Positions 17,121-26,004 of a stretch of DNA of 64,000 nucleotides are shown here, piece after piece (within the stretch, counting starts at the first letter, position 1; the number at the start of each line of letters is the position of its first letter). Origin of the DNA: Bacteroides sp. M10 (GTDB lineage Bacteria > Bacteroidota > Bacteroidia > Bacteroidales > Bacteroidaceae). The stretch lies in contig NZ_CP060488.1 of NCBI RefSeq assembly GCF_014334015.1, positions 5,476,501 through 5,540,500 of the forward strand. The letters run 5' to 3'. The position numbers and the translations under genes are program-made. The notes under the pieces were generated by a model. The model was not told the origin of the DNA, ran no database searches, and saw only the letters and a list, made by a program, of their open reading frames with translations.

Positions 17121-19004
17121 TTAGAATTGATACATTTGTTCTATATAGTCGATGAATGCCCGGTTCACCATTTTCACACCTCCCGGTGTAGGGTAGTTAC
17201 CGCTAAAATACCAGTCGCCTTTATGATGCGGACAAGCCTCGTGCAATCCCTCCAACGGTTGATAGACAATTTCCACTTTCGCCTTTGTTCCCTTGGGAGT
17301 CAGCAGTTCCACCATCTTGGCAGAGATTTCCTCATCGGTGAACGGAGCATAGATATCCTTCACATAGTTTACCATCTGCTCTTTCGGCAGTCCCACCTGA
17401 TCTTTCGATTTACGGTAGGCAGCCGCAATCACATCTTTCATATCCCGCTCCTTTAAAAGTTCGACAGCAGCCCTGAAAGCGATAAACTCGCTCATCTTTG
17501 CCATATCGATACCGTAATAGTCAGGATAACGGACTTGCGGAGAGGAAGATACTATCACAATCTTCTTCGGACCGAGACGGTCGAGAATACCGATAATACT
17601 TTGTTTCAGCGTAGTACCACGCACAATGCTGTCGTCAATAATCACCAGATTATCGACACCGGGCACCAGACTTCCGTATGTAATGTCATACACATGGGCT
17701 GCCAGATCATTACGACTGTTTCCTTCGGCAATAAACGTACGGAGCTTGATATCCTTGATCGCCACCTTTTCGCTACGGATACGACGGGAAAGAATGACTT
17801 CCAGTTCCTCCATATCCGGATGATGCCCCAATGCGGCGATTTGCTGCACTTTCTCCTCATTCAAGTAGTCGTCCAGTCCCTGCAACATTCCGTAGAAAGC
17901 CACCTCCGCAGTGTTGGGAATAAAAGAGAAAACCGTATGATCGATGTCATTATTGATAGCTTTCAATATTCTCGGAACCAACTTTTCACCCAACCGTTTC
18001 CTTTCCTTATAAATATCGACATCACTCCCACGGGAGAAATAGATACGTTCGAAAGAACAGGCATGATTTTCGCGCGGCTTGTTAATTTGCGAAGTACGGA
18101 TTTTACCTTCTTTGCTGATTAACAATGCTTGCCCCGGTTGCAATTCTTTGATTTCCTCAAACGGAACATTCAAAGCCGTCTGGATCACCGGACGCTCGGA
18201 AGCAAGAACAGCTATCTCATCATCCTGATACCAGAATGCAGGCCGGATTCCCCATGGGTCGCGGATGGCGAAGGACTCGCCGCTTCCGGTCAATCCGCAG
18301 ATCACGTATCCCCCATCCCATTCGCGGCTGGAAGTACGCAACACGTTTGCCAAATCAATATATTCTTCTATATAATGAGTAATTCCCATGCCCGTAAGCC
18401 CCTCGGCTTCGGCAAGATTGAATACACGCTCCACTTCACGGTCAAGACGGTGTCCCACCTGCTCCAACATGATATATGTATCGGCATATTTACGCGGATG
18501 CTGACCGATGGCAGTGATACGGGCAAATATCTCATCTACATTCGTCATATTGAAATTTCCGCAGAGAGCCAGATTCTTGGCGCGCCAGTTATTTCTTCTT
18601 AAAAATGGATGCACATAAGAGATTCCGGATTTTCCCGTCGTGGAATAACGAAGATGTCCCATATATACTTCACCGGCAAAAGGCAAAGTTCGTTTGGCAT
18701 ACGCTGCATCGTGCAACTGTTCGGGAGTGAGATCCTTAAAATTGTTTTGAACGTTTTCAAAGATTTCCGTAATGGCTCCGGAACCTAAAGCACGTTCACG
18801 AAACATATATTCTTCGCCCGGATTTGCTTCCAGTTTCACACACGCCAGTCCCGCACCTTCCTGTCCACGATTATGCTGCTTCTCCATCAACAGGTAGAGT
18901 TTATTAAGACCGTACATCCATGTCCCGTACTTTTTCTCGTAATACTCTAACGGTTTGAGCAAGCGTATCATGGCAACGCCACATTCATGTTTCAATTGTT
19001 CCAT
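17121..19004 (-). CDS. PurF-like class II amidotransferase/phosphoribosyltransferase
   Basis: 627 residues, about 120 longer than E. coli PurF. MEQLKHECGVAM places the presumed catalytic Cys at residue 8, so a 7-residue propeptide must be removed. QHNRGQEGAG is the Ntn-hydrolase motif. The phosphoribosyltransferase PRPP loop is intact (VIIDDSIVRGTTLKQS, ~456-471). However, the flexible loop before it, canonically KNRYVGRTFI, reads KDIKLRTFI. About 90 extra residues precede the PRPP loop, and the region between is unusual (HHPDMEELEVILSRRIR). It could make phosphoribosylamine for purines or be a paralogue with another acceptor. It lies between glmS (28 bp upstream) and carA. Confidence 0.8.
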   Translation of the reverse strand: MEQLKHECGVAMIRLLKPLEYYEKKYGTWMYGLNKLYLLMEKQHNRGQEGAGLACVKLEANPGEEYMFRERALGSGAITEIFENVQNNFKDLTPEQLHDAAYAKRTLPFAGEVYMGHLRYSTTGKSGISYVHPFLRRNNWRAKNLALCGNFNMTNVDEIFARITAIGQHPRKYADTYIMLEQVGHRLDREVERVFNLAEAEGLTGMGITHYIEEYIDLANVLRTSSREWDGGYVICGLTGSGESFAIRDPWGIRPAFWYQDDEIAVLASERPVIQTALNVPFEEIKELQPGQALLISKEGKIRTSQINKPRENHACSFERIYFSRGSDVDIYKERKRLGEKLVPRILKAINNDIDHTVFSFIPNTAEVAFYGMLQGLDDYLNEEKVQQIAALGHHPDMEELEVILSRRIRSEKVAIKDIKLRTFIAEGNSRNDLAAHVYDITYGSLVPGVDNLVIIDDSIVRGTTLKQSIIGILDRLGPKKIVIVSSSPQVRYPDYYGIDMAKMSEFIAFRAAVELLKERDMKDVIAAAYRKSKDQVGLPKEQMVNYVKDIYAPFTDEEISAKMVELLTPKGTKAKVEIVYQPLEGLHEACPHHKGDWYFSGNYPTPGGVKMVNRAFIDYIEQMYQF

Positions 19005-19032
19005 CTCTCTATATACTAGTTACTATTTAAAG

Positions 19033-20877
19033 TTACTCTACTGTTACCGACTTCGCCAGATTTCTCGGCTGATCCACATCCATCCCTTTGCATACCGCAA
19101 TGTGGTAAGCAAGAAGTTGGAGAGGTACCGTAGTTATTAACGGATCAAGACATTCGATTGTTTCAGGAAGTTCGATACAACAGTCAGCAATCTTGCTGAT
19201 AACGGTATCCCCTTTCGTCACAAACGCAATCACTTTTCCTTTCCGTGCCTTGATCTCCTGAATATTACTTAATACTTTCTCATACAATCCATTCTGCGTA
19301 GCAATCACCACTACCGGCATTTCCGCATCAATCAGAGCAATCGGTCCGTGTTTCATCTCCGCAGCCGGATAACCTTCGGCGTGAATATACGATATTTCTT
19401 TCAATTTCAATGCACCTTCCAGAGCAACGGGATAACTATATCCGCGTCCCAGGTAAATAAAATTATGCGCATAAGTGAAAGTTTTCGATAACTCCGCCAA
19501 AGTATCATTCAATTCCAACACCTCTTTCATCTTTTCCGGAATATGATTTAACTCCTGTACGATTGAAAGATAATGCTGTTCATCAATGGTTCCTTTCGCT
19601 TTGGCAAGTGTCAATGCCAACATCGCCAATACAGTGACCTGTCCGGTAAATGCTTTGGTAGAAGCCACTCCGATCTCCGGACCCACATGAATATATGAAC
19701 CGGTATGAGTAGCACGGGGAATAGAAGAGCCGATCGCATTGCAAATACCATATATAAATGCTCCGCGGCTTTTCGCCAATTCCACAGCAGCCAATGTATC
19801 TGCCGTCTCACCACTCTGGGAAATTGCTATCACCACATCCTGCCCGTCAATCACCGGATCACGGTAGCGGAATTCGGAAGCATACTCCACTTCCACCGGT
19901 ATGCGGCAGAAACTCTCAATCAGATGCTTACCGATCAGTCCGGCATGCCAGGAAGTTCCGCAAGCAACAATAATAAACCGTTTGGCATTCAGCAGCTTTT
20001 CCCGATGATCTATCACAGCAGAAAGTACCACATTATCAGCTTCCATATTAATACGTCCGCGCATACAATCATGAATACAATCGGGCTGTTCGAAAATCTC
20101 TTTCAACATAAAGTGCGGATATCCCCCTTTTTCCAACTGACCGAGGTTGAGTTCCACCTTCTTTATTTCAGGTATCATTTCGACATTGCTCAAGTTGACC
20201 ACCTTCAACTCCTTCCCCAGATTCAAGACAGCAATTTCCCCGTCTTCCAGATAGACCACCTTGTCGGTATATTCTACAATCGGAGTAGCATCCGAAGCAA
20301 GAAAGAACTCATTCTCTCCAATTCCCACTACCAACGGACTGCTCTTACGGGCAGCAATAATCTCATCAGGATGCTCCTTATCAAGAATCGCAATCGCATA
20401 AGCACCAATCACCTCCCCTAACGCCAACTGAACAGCCGTCAACAGACTGACCTGATTAGTGACTTTCATGTATTCTATTAATTGAACGAGGACTTCGGTA
20501 TCTGTACTACTTTTAAATATATAGCCTTTGGCTTGAAGTTTTTCTTTGAGAACGGCGTAGTTTTCAATAATACCGTTATGAATGAGAGCGAGCTTTTCGG
20601 AAGAAGAGTAATGAGGGTGGGCATTAGCGGAACAAGGTTCCCCGTGAGTAGCCCAACGGGTATGGGCAATTCCGATTGTACCGGAAATATCTTTCTGTGT
20701 GACGAAATTTTCAAGATCAGAGACTTTTCCTTTCGTCTTATACACATTTAACTGTTGGTCATCACTAATGATTGCTACCCCCGCGCTGTCATATCCACGA
20801 TACTCCAGTCGCTTCAGCCCTTTGATAAGGATAGGGTAGGCTTTTCGTTTACCAATATAGCCTACTATTCCACACAT
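19033..20877 (-). CDS. glmS: Glutamine-fructose-6-phosphate aminotransferase (isomerizing)
   Basis: 614 residues, standard length. MCGIVGYIGKRKAYPIL provides the N-terminal nucleophile Cys2 after Met removal, with HTRWATHGEP and HNGIIENY in the glutaminase domain. Two SIS domains follow (ACGTSWHAG, then AISQSGETADTLA; and YLGRGYSYPVALEGALKLKEIS in part). The protein ends in the family's usual LAKSVTVE. It makes glucosamine-6-phosphate for peptidoglycan, LPS and capsule sugars. First gene of the leftward operon, divergent from gltB. Confidence 0.97.
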   Translation of the reverse strand: MCGIVGYIGKRKAYPILIKGLKRLEYRGYDSAGVAIISDDQQLNVYKTKGKVSDLENFVTQKDISGTIGIAHTRWATHGEPCSANAHPHYSSSEKLALIHNGIIENYAVLKEKLQAKGYIFKSSTDTEVLVQLIEYMKVTNQVSLLTAVQLALGEVIGAYAIAILDKEHPDEIIAARKSSPLVVGIGENEFFLASDATPIVEYTDKVVYLEDGEIAVLNLGKELKVVNLSNVEMIPEIKKVELNLGQLEKGGYPHFMLKEIFEQPDCIHDCMRGRINMEADNVVLSAVIDHREKLLNAKRFIIVACGTSWHAGLIGKHLIESFCRIPVEVEYASEFRYRDPVIDGQDVVIAISQSGETADTLAAVELAKSRGAFIYGICNAIGSSIPRATHTGSYIHVGPEIGVASTKAFTGQVTVLAMLALTLAKAKGTIDEQHYLSIVQELNHIPEKMKEVLELNDTLAELSKTFTYAHNFIYLGRGYSYPVALEGALKLKEISYIHAEGYPAAEMKHGPIALIDAEMPVVVIATQNGLYEKVLSNIQEIKARKGKVIAFVTKGDTVISKIADCCIELPETIECLDPLITTVPLQLLAYHIAVCKGMDVDQPRNLAKSVTVE

Positions 20878-20901
20878 ATTATGATATTTTTATTTCGCCT
20901 G

Positions 20902-20937
20902 CAAATATACACATTACAAATAACATAAAGACAACAA
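20902..20937 (-). promoter_or_regulatory. glmS operon promoter
   Basis: The minus strand reads TATATTTG (20909-20902), preceded after 22 nt by TTG (20934-20932). This matches the Bacteroides primary-sigma pattern TTTG/TAnnTTTG and gives a start near 20895, about 18 nt before the glmS ATG. Confidence 0.65.
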
Positions 20938-21178
20938 AAAGCATATTTATTTGACAGAAACGCATAAAAAAGTTGCAAACACATCAAAAAGTTAAATAAT
21001 ATATTATTTTTAGCTCAAAAAGAAACAAATTACAATCAGCTTCAAATAAGGATAAATAAGCTAACAAATTAAAAGTAAATTTCCTGTTTTTAATAACAAA
21101 TTAAAAGAATAAAGATTCCTATTCTTATTTCGCGTTACACAAAAGCTAAATTTTACTATCATTTTGAAATTAAAACAT

Positions 21179-21186
21179 TAACTTTG
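21179..21186 (+). promoter_or_regulatory. Candidate gltB -7 promoter box
   Basis: TAACTTTG matches TAnnTTTG and lies 53 bp before the gltB ATG, giving a leader of about 45 nt. No good -33 TTTG is seen at 19-21 nt, which would fit an activator-dependent promoter. Confidence 0.5.
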
Positions 21187-21239
21187 CCAAACAATTTGAT
21201 ACATCAAATAGGTATTATCATACAATAAAGCTAGTAAGA

Positions 21240-24200
21240 ATGAAGAAACAAGAACTTTTTAACAACGTAACAGAAGGATTCCTTTACCAACGACAGCCCC
21301 AGCAGATGGGCTTGTACGATGCGGCATACGAGCACGATGCCTGCGGTGTCGGTATGCTGGTTAACATTCATGGAGAAAAGTCACACGACATTGTTGAGTC
21401 GGCTTTAAAGGTATTAGAGAACATGCGCCATCGCGGTGCCGAGGGTGCGGATAACAAGACCGGTGACGGTGCAGGTATCATGCTTCAAATTCCGCATGAG
21501 TTTATTTTATTACAAGGTATTCCTGTCCCCGAAAAAGGACGGTACGGCACAGGATTATTGTTTTTACCGAAAAACGAAAAAGACCAGGCAGCTATTCTAA
21601 GTATTATTATTGAAGAAATTGAAAAAGAAGGACTCACATTGATGCATTTGCGCAATGTGCCCACCTGCCCCGAAATCCTGGGAGAATCGGCTCTGGCAAA
21701 CGAACCGGACATCAAACAAGTATTCATTACCGGATTTACGGAAACGGAAACTGCCGACCGGAAGTTATACCTGATCCGGAAAAGAATCGAAAATAAAGTC
21801 AGATTGTCATCTATTCCGGCAAAAGACGATTTTTATGTCGTGTCACTCTCTACCAAAAGCATTATATATAAAGGTATGCTTTCATCATTACAGCTGCGCA
21901 ACTACTACCCAGACCTGACAAATAGCTATTTTACCAGCGGACTGGCATTGGTGCACTCTCGTTTCAGTACCAATACATTCCCCACATGGGGATTGGCACA
22001 GCCGTTCCGCCTGCTGGCACACAACGGTGAAATCAATACTATCCGTGGTAACCGAGGATGGATGGAAGCCCGTGAAAGTGTACTCTCCACTCCCACTTTA
22101 GGCGATATAAAAGAAATCCGCCCGATTATACAACCGGGCATGAGCGACAGTGCTTCTTTGGACAATGTACTGGAGTTCCTAGTGATGTCAGGATTGAGCC
22201 TGCCACATGCCATGGCTATGCTCGTGCCGGAATCTTTCAACGAGAAGAACCCGATCAGTGAGGATCTGAAATCATTCTACGAATACCACTCCATCCTGAT
22301 GGAACCGTGGGACGGACCGGCCGCACTACTATTCAGCGACGGACGATTTGCCGGAGGTATGCTCGACCGCAATGGCCTGCGCCCTGCCCGTTATCTGATT
22401 ACTAAAAACGATATGATGGTAGTGGCTTCGGAAGTCGGTGTTATGGATTTTGAACCGGGAGACATCAAAGAAAAAGGTCGCTTACAGCCCGGCAAAATCT
22501 TGCTGGTGGATACGGAAAAAGGCGAGATCTACTATGACGGCGAACTAAAAAAACAGTTGGCTGAAGCCAAGCCTTACCGCACCTGGCTATCTACCAACCG
22601 GATCGAGCTGGATGAACTGAAAAGCGGACGCAAAGTTCCTCATCACGTAGAAAACTACGACCGGATGCTTCGTACTTTCGGCTACTCCAAAGAGGACATT
22701 GAGAAGCTGATTATGCCAATGGCAAGCACCGGAGCAGAACCGATCCATTCAATGGGTAACGATACGCCACTCGCCGTACTTTCAGATAAGCCACAGTTGC
22801 TTTACAACTATTTCCGTCAGCAATTTGCACAGGTAACCAATCCGCCCATCGATCCACTTCGTGAAGAACTGGTGATGTCATTGACGGAATACATTGGAGC
22901 AGTCGGTATGAATATTCTGACGCCCAGTGAAAGTCATTGCAAAATGGTACGCCTGAATCATCCGATTTTAAGCAATACCCAACTGGATATTCTTTGTAAT
23001 ATCCGGTATAAAGGCTTCAAAACAGTCAAACTACCCATGTTGTTTGAGGTTGCAAAAGGGAAAGCCGGATTGCAGGAAGCACTGACCCATCTTTGTAAAA
23101 TGGCGGAAGAATCCGTGACGGAAGGTGTAAATTACATTGTCCTGACCGACCGTGAGGTGGATATTACCCATGCTGCCATTCCATCATTGCTGGCGGTAAG
23201 TGCTGTTCATCATCACCTGATTTCAGTTGGTAAACGGGTGCAAACGGCATTGATCGTAGAAAGTGGTGAAATACGTGAAGTGATGCACGCCGCGTTATTA
23301 TTGGGTTTCGGAGCAAGTGCCCTGAATCCTTACATGGCATTCGCTGTCCTCGACCGACTGGTAAAAGACAAGGATATTCAGTTGGATTATACCACTGCTG
23401 AAAAGAACTATATCAAATCCATCTGTAAAGGCTTGTTTAAAATCATGAGTAAGATGGGTATCTCTACGATCCGCTCCTATCGTGGTGCTAAGATTTTCGA
23501 AGCTGTCGGTTTGAGTGAAGAATTGAGCAAGGCTTATTTTGGAGGACTCGGTTCACCGATCGGAGGTATCCGTCTGGAAGAAATAGCCAGAGATGCCATT
23601 GCTTTCCATAAAGAAGGGCAAGAAGTTGAAAGTGGAAAGTTGAAAGTTGAAAGTGAGGCTCCGCATGGGAACTCTCAACTCTCAACTTTCAACTCTCAAC
23701 TTCTCAAGAATAACGGTTTGTATGCTTTCCGTAAAGATGGAGAAAAGCACGCATGGAATCCGGAAACAATCAGCACTCTGCAATTGGCTACACGACTGGG
23801 GAGTTATAAGAAATTTAAAGAGTACACCCATCTGGTAGACGAAAAAGAGAAGCCTATTTTCCTTCGTGACTTCCTGGGATTCCGTCGTAATCCTATTTCT
23901 ATCGATCAGGTGGAACCGGTGGAAAATATTCTGCATCGTTTCGTCACAGGAGCTATGTCTTTTGGTTCCATCAGCAAAGAAGCCCACGAGGCAATGGCTA
24001 TTGCCATGAATAAAATCCACGGACGCAGTAATACCGGTGAAGGTGGTGAAGATGCCGCGCGTTTCCAACCGTTGCCGGATGGCAGTTCTTTACGAAGTGC
24101 GATCAAGCAGGTAGCTTCCGGTCGTTTCGGTGTAACGGCAGAGTATCTGGTGAATGCGGACGAAATTCAAATTAAGATAGCACAGGGAGCCAAACCGGGT

Positions 24201-25847
24201 GAAGGGGGACAACTTCCGGGATTTAAGGTAAATGATGTGATTGCGAAAACACGTCATTCCATTCCGGGGATTTCGCTGATTTCTCCCCCGCCCCATCATG
24301 ATATTTATTCGATTGAGGATTTGGCTCAACTGATCTTCGATTTGAAAAATGTAAATCCACAGGCCAAAATCAGTGTAAAACTGGTAGCTGAAAGTGGTGT
24401 CGGTACAATTGCCGCCGGTGTGGCAAAAGCAAAGGCGGATTTGATTGTCATCTCTGGCGCCGAAGGGGGGACGGGTGCTTCTCCTGCTTCTTCTATCCGC
24501 TATGCGGGTATCTCGCCGGAATTAGGATTGAGCGAAACACAGCAAACACTGGTTCTGAACGGACTTCGTGGCCAAGTAGTTCTGCAAGCCGACGGACAGC
24601 TGAAAACCGGACGGGATATCATCTTAATGGCATTGATGGGTGCCGAAGAATATGGTTTCGCCACCTCCGCATTAATCGTATTGGGTTGTGTAATGATGCG
24701 TAAATGTCATCAGAACACTTGTCCGGTAGGAGTTGCCACGCAGAATGAAGAGTTACGTAAACGCTTTCATGGACGCAGTGAATATTTAGTAAACTTTTTC
24801 ACATTCCTGGCACAGGAAGTCCGTGAGCATTTGGCTGAAATGGGATTCACCCGGATGGATGACATCATCGGACGTACAGACTTAATCGAACGCAAGTCCG
24901 ATGTCAATGACCCGAATCCGAAACATGCTTTAATCGACTTCACCAAATTGCTGGCACGTGTTGACAACAGTGCGGCTATCCGTCATGTCATCGATCAGGA
25001 TCATGGAATTTCTGCTGTAAAGGATGTAACCATCATCGATGCCGCACAGGAAGCTATCGAACATGAGAAAGAGATTTCTTTAGAATATACGATTGCCAAT
25101 ACAGACCGTGCAATAGGTGCTATGCTTTCCGGAGTAATCGCCAAGAAATACGGTGCCAAAGGATTGCCGGAACATACGCTGAATGTAAAATTCAAAGGTT
25201 CGGCAGGTCAATCTTTCGGAGCTTTTCTCGTACCGGGAGTTAATTTTAAACTGGAAGGTGAAGCGAATGATTACCTGGGTAAAGGATTGAGTGGCGGGCG
25301 TATCTCCGTATTGCCTCCTATCCGCAGCAATTTCGAAGCCGAAAAAAATACAATCGCCGGTAATACCTTGCTTTATGGCGCAACAAGCGGTGAAGTATAT
25401 ATCAACGGCCGTGTAGGAGAACGTTTCGCTGTTCGTAACTCCGGCGCAGTTGCCGTCGTAGAAGGCGTGGGTGACCATTGTTGCGAATACATGACCGGAG
25501 GTCGTGTGGTAGTCCTCGGACAAACCGGACGTAACTTTGCAGCCGGTATGAGTGGCGGTGTGGCATACGTATGGAACAAGGACGGCAACTTCGATTATTT
25601 CTGCAACATGGAAATGGTAGAACTATCACTCATCGAAGAAGCCAGCTACCGGAAAGAGTTGCACGAACTAATCCGCCAGCATTACCTCTACACAGGCTCG
25701 AAACTGGCACGCACTATGCTCGACAACTGGAATCATTACGTAGATCAATTCATCCAAGTAGTGCCCATCGAATACAAAAAAGTACTACAGGAAGAACAAA
25801 TGAGAAAGTTACAACAAAAAATTGCAGATATGCAAAGAGACTATTAG
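21240..25847 (+). CDS. gltB: Glutamate synthase large subunit, with repeat-encoded linker insert
   Basis: 1535 residues. A 34-residue propeptide precedes the catalytic Cys35 in HDACGVGM. The class II amidotransferase domain is followed by the central domain and the FMN domain (SGAEGGTGASPASSIRYAG). The 3Fe-4S cysteines sit in MMRKCHQNTCPVGVATQ and a C-terminal GXGXG beta-helix closes the protein. It converts glutamine and 2-oxoglutarate to two glutamates using electrons from GltD. Residues ~795-822 (GKLKVESEAPHGNSQLSTF in part), between the central and FMN regions, are encoded by an 82-bp inverted repeat of heptamers and look like an in-frame insertion. First gene of gltB-gltD-asnB, divergent from glmS. 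Confidence 0.96.
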   Translation: MKKQELFNNVTEGFLYQRQPQQMGLYDAAYEHDACGVGMLVNIHGEKSHDIVESALKVLENMRHRGAEGADNKTGDGAGIMLQIPHEFILLQGIPVPEKGRYGTGLLFLPKNEKDQAAILSIIIEEIEKEGLTLMHLRNVPTCPEILGESALANEPDIKQVFITGFTETETADRKLYLIRKRIENKVRLSSIPAKDDFYVVSLSTKSIIYKGMLSSLQLRNYYPDLTNSYFTSGLALVHSRFSTNTFPTWGLAQPFRLLAHNGEINTIRGNRGWMEARESVLSTPTLGDIKEIRPIIQPGMSDSASLDNVLEFLVMSGLSLPHAMAMLVPESFNEKNPISEDLKSFYEYHSILMEPWDGPAALLFSDGRFAGGMLDRNGLRPARYLITKNDMMVVASEVGVMDFEPGDIKEKGRLQPGKILLVDTEKGEIYYDGELKKQLAEAKPYRTWLSTNRIELDELKSGRKVPHHVENYDRMLRTFGYSKEDIEKLIMPMASTGAEPIHSMGNDTPLAVLSDKPQLLYNYFRQQFAQVTNPPIDPLREELVMSLTEYIGAVGMNILTPSESHCKMVRLNHPILSNTQLDILCNIRYKGFKTVKLPMLFEVAKGKAGLQEALTHLCKMAEESVTEGVNYIVLTDREVDITHAAIPSLLAVSAVHHHLISVGKRVQTALIVESGEIREVMHAALLLGFGASALNPYMAFAVLDRLVKDKDIQLDYTTAEKNYIKSICKGLFKIMSKMGISTIRSYRGAKIFEAVGLSEELSKAYFGGLGSPIGGIRLEEIARDAIAFHKEGQEVESGKLKVESEAPHGNSQLSTFNSQLLKNNGLYAFRKDGEKHAWNPETISTLQLATRLGSYKKFKEYTHLVDEKEKPIFLRDFLGFRRNPISIDQVEPVENILHRFVTGAMSFGSISKEAHEAMAIAMNKIHGRSNTGEGGEDAARFQPLPDGSSLRSAIKQVASGRFGVTAEYLVNADEIQIKIAQGAKPGEGGQLPGFKVNDVIAKTRHSIPGISLISPPPHHDIYSIEDLAQLIFDLKNVNPQAKISVKLVAESGVGTIAAGVAKAKADLIVISGAEGGTGASPASSIRYAGISPELGLSETQQTLVLNGLRGQVVLQADGQLKTGRDIILMALMGAEEYGFATSALIVLGCVMMRKCHQNTCPVGVATQNEELRKRFHGRSEYLVNFFTFLAQEVREHLAEMGFTRMDDIIGRTDLIERKSDVNDPNPKHALIDFTKLLARVDNSAAIRHVIDQDHGISAVKDVTIIDAAQEAIEHEKEISLEYTIANTDRAIGAMLSGVIAKKYGAKGLPEHTLNVKFKGSAGQSFGAFLVPGVNFKLEGEANDYLGKGLSGGRISVLPPIRSNFEAEKNTIAGNTLLYGATSGEVYINGRVGERFAVRNSGAVAVVEGVGDHCCEYMTGGRVVVLGQTGRNFAAGMSGGVAYVWNKDGNFDYFCNMEMVELSLIEEASYRKELHELIRQHYLYTGSKLARTMLDNWNHYVDQFIQVVPIEYKKVLQEEQMRKLQQKIADMQRDY
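23622..23703. repeat. Heptamer inverted-repeat island inside gltB
   Basis: Left arm 23622-23654 is built of AGTTGAA-like 7-bp units. A 16-nt loop spans 23655-23670. Right arm 23671-23703 (ACTCTCAACTCTCAACTTTC onward) is its near-complete complement over 33 bp, the mismatches being A-C. The whole is read through in frame. Confidence 0.85.
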
Positions 25848-25850
25848 ATA

Positions 25851-26002
25851 AATTGAGAATTGAAAATTAAAAATTGAGAAATAAATGTAGTGAATAGTGG
25901 TTTCCAATTCTATTATTTTTCAACTTTTAATTCTCAATTTTCAATTTAACAACTTCTCGATCACCAACTATTTTTCAATTTTTAATTCTCAATTTTTAAT
26001 TT
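25851..26002. repeat. Heptamer repeat islands in the gltB-gltD spacer
   Basis: Left arm 25851-25878 is four heptamers (AATTGAG, AATTGAA, AATTAAA, AATTGAG). Two complementary arms follow at about 25916-25948 and 25970-26002. Either can pair with the left arm, so the spacer can fold two ways in the mRNA. The second right arm ends 2 bp before the gltD ATG and could hide its start. Confidence 0.75.
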
Positions 26003-26004
26003 AT

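Larger units (their letters stand above)
20878..21239. promoter_or_regulatory. Divergent control region between glmS and gltB
   Basis: 362 bp, AT-rich, with no coding frame. It carries a left-firing promoter for glmS and a right-firing candidate for gltB, listed separately. The middle (20940-21120) holds A/T runs, including two copies of AACAAATTAAAA (near 21063 and 21096), which could be regulator contacts or chance. No glmS-type ribozyme core was recognised. Confidence 0.6.

Noticed and set aside
19705..20421. 238-codon open frame opposite glmS
   Set aside because: Antisense to a conserved gene; no domain, promoter or conserved composition.
20878..21239. glmS ribozyme or riboswitch
   Set aside because: The glmS leader is predicted to be under 25 nt and no ribozyme core is seen.
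25897..26004. N-terminal extension of GltD
   Set aside because: The extra 36 residues are translated from heptamer repeats and precede the family-conserved MGDPRAF start.
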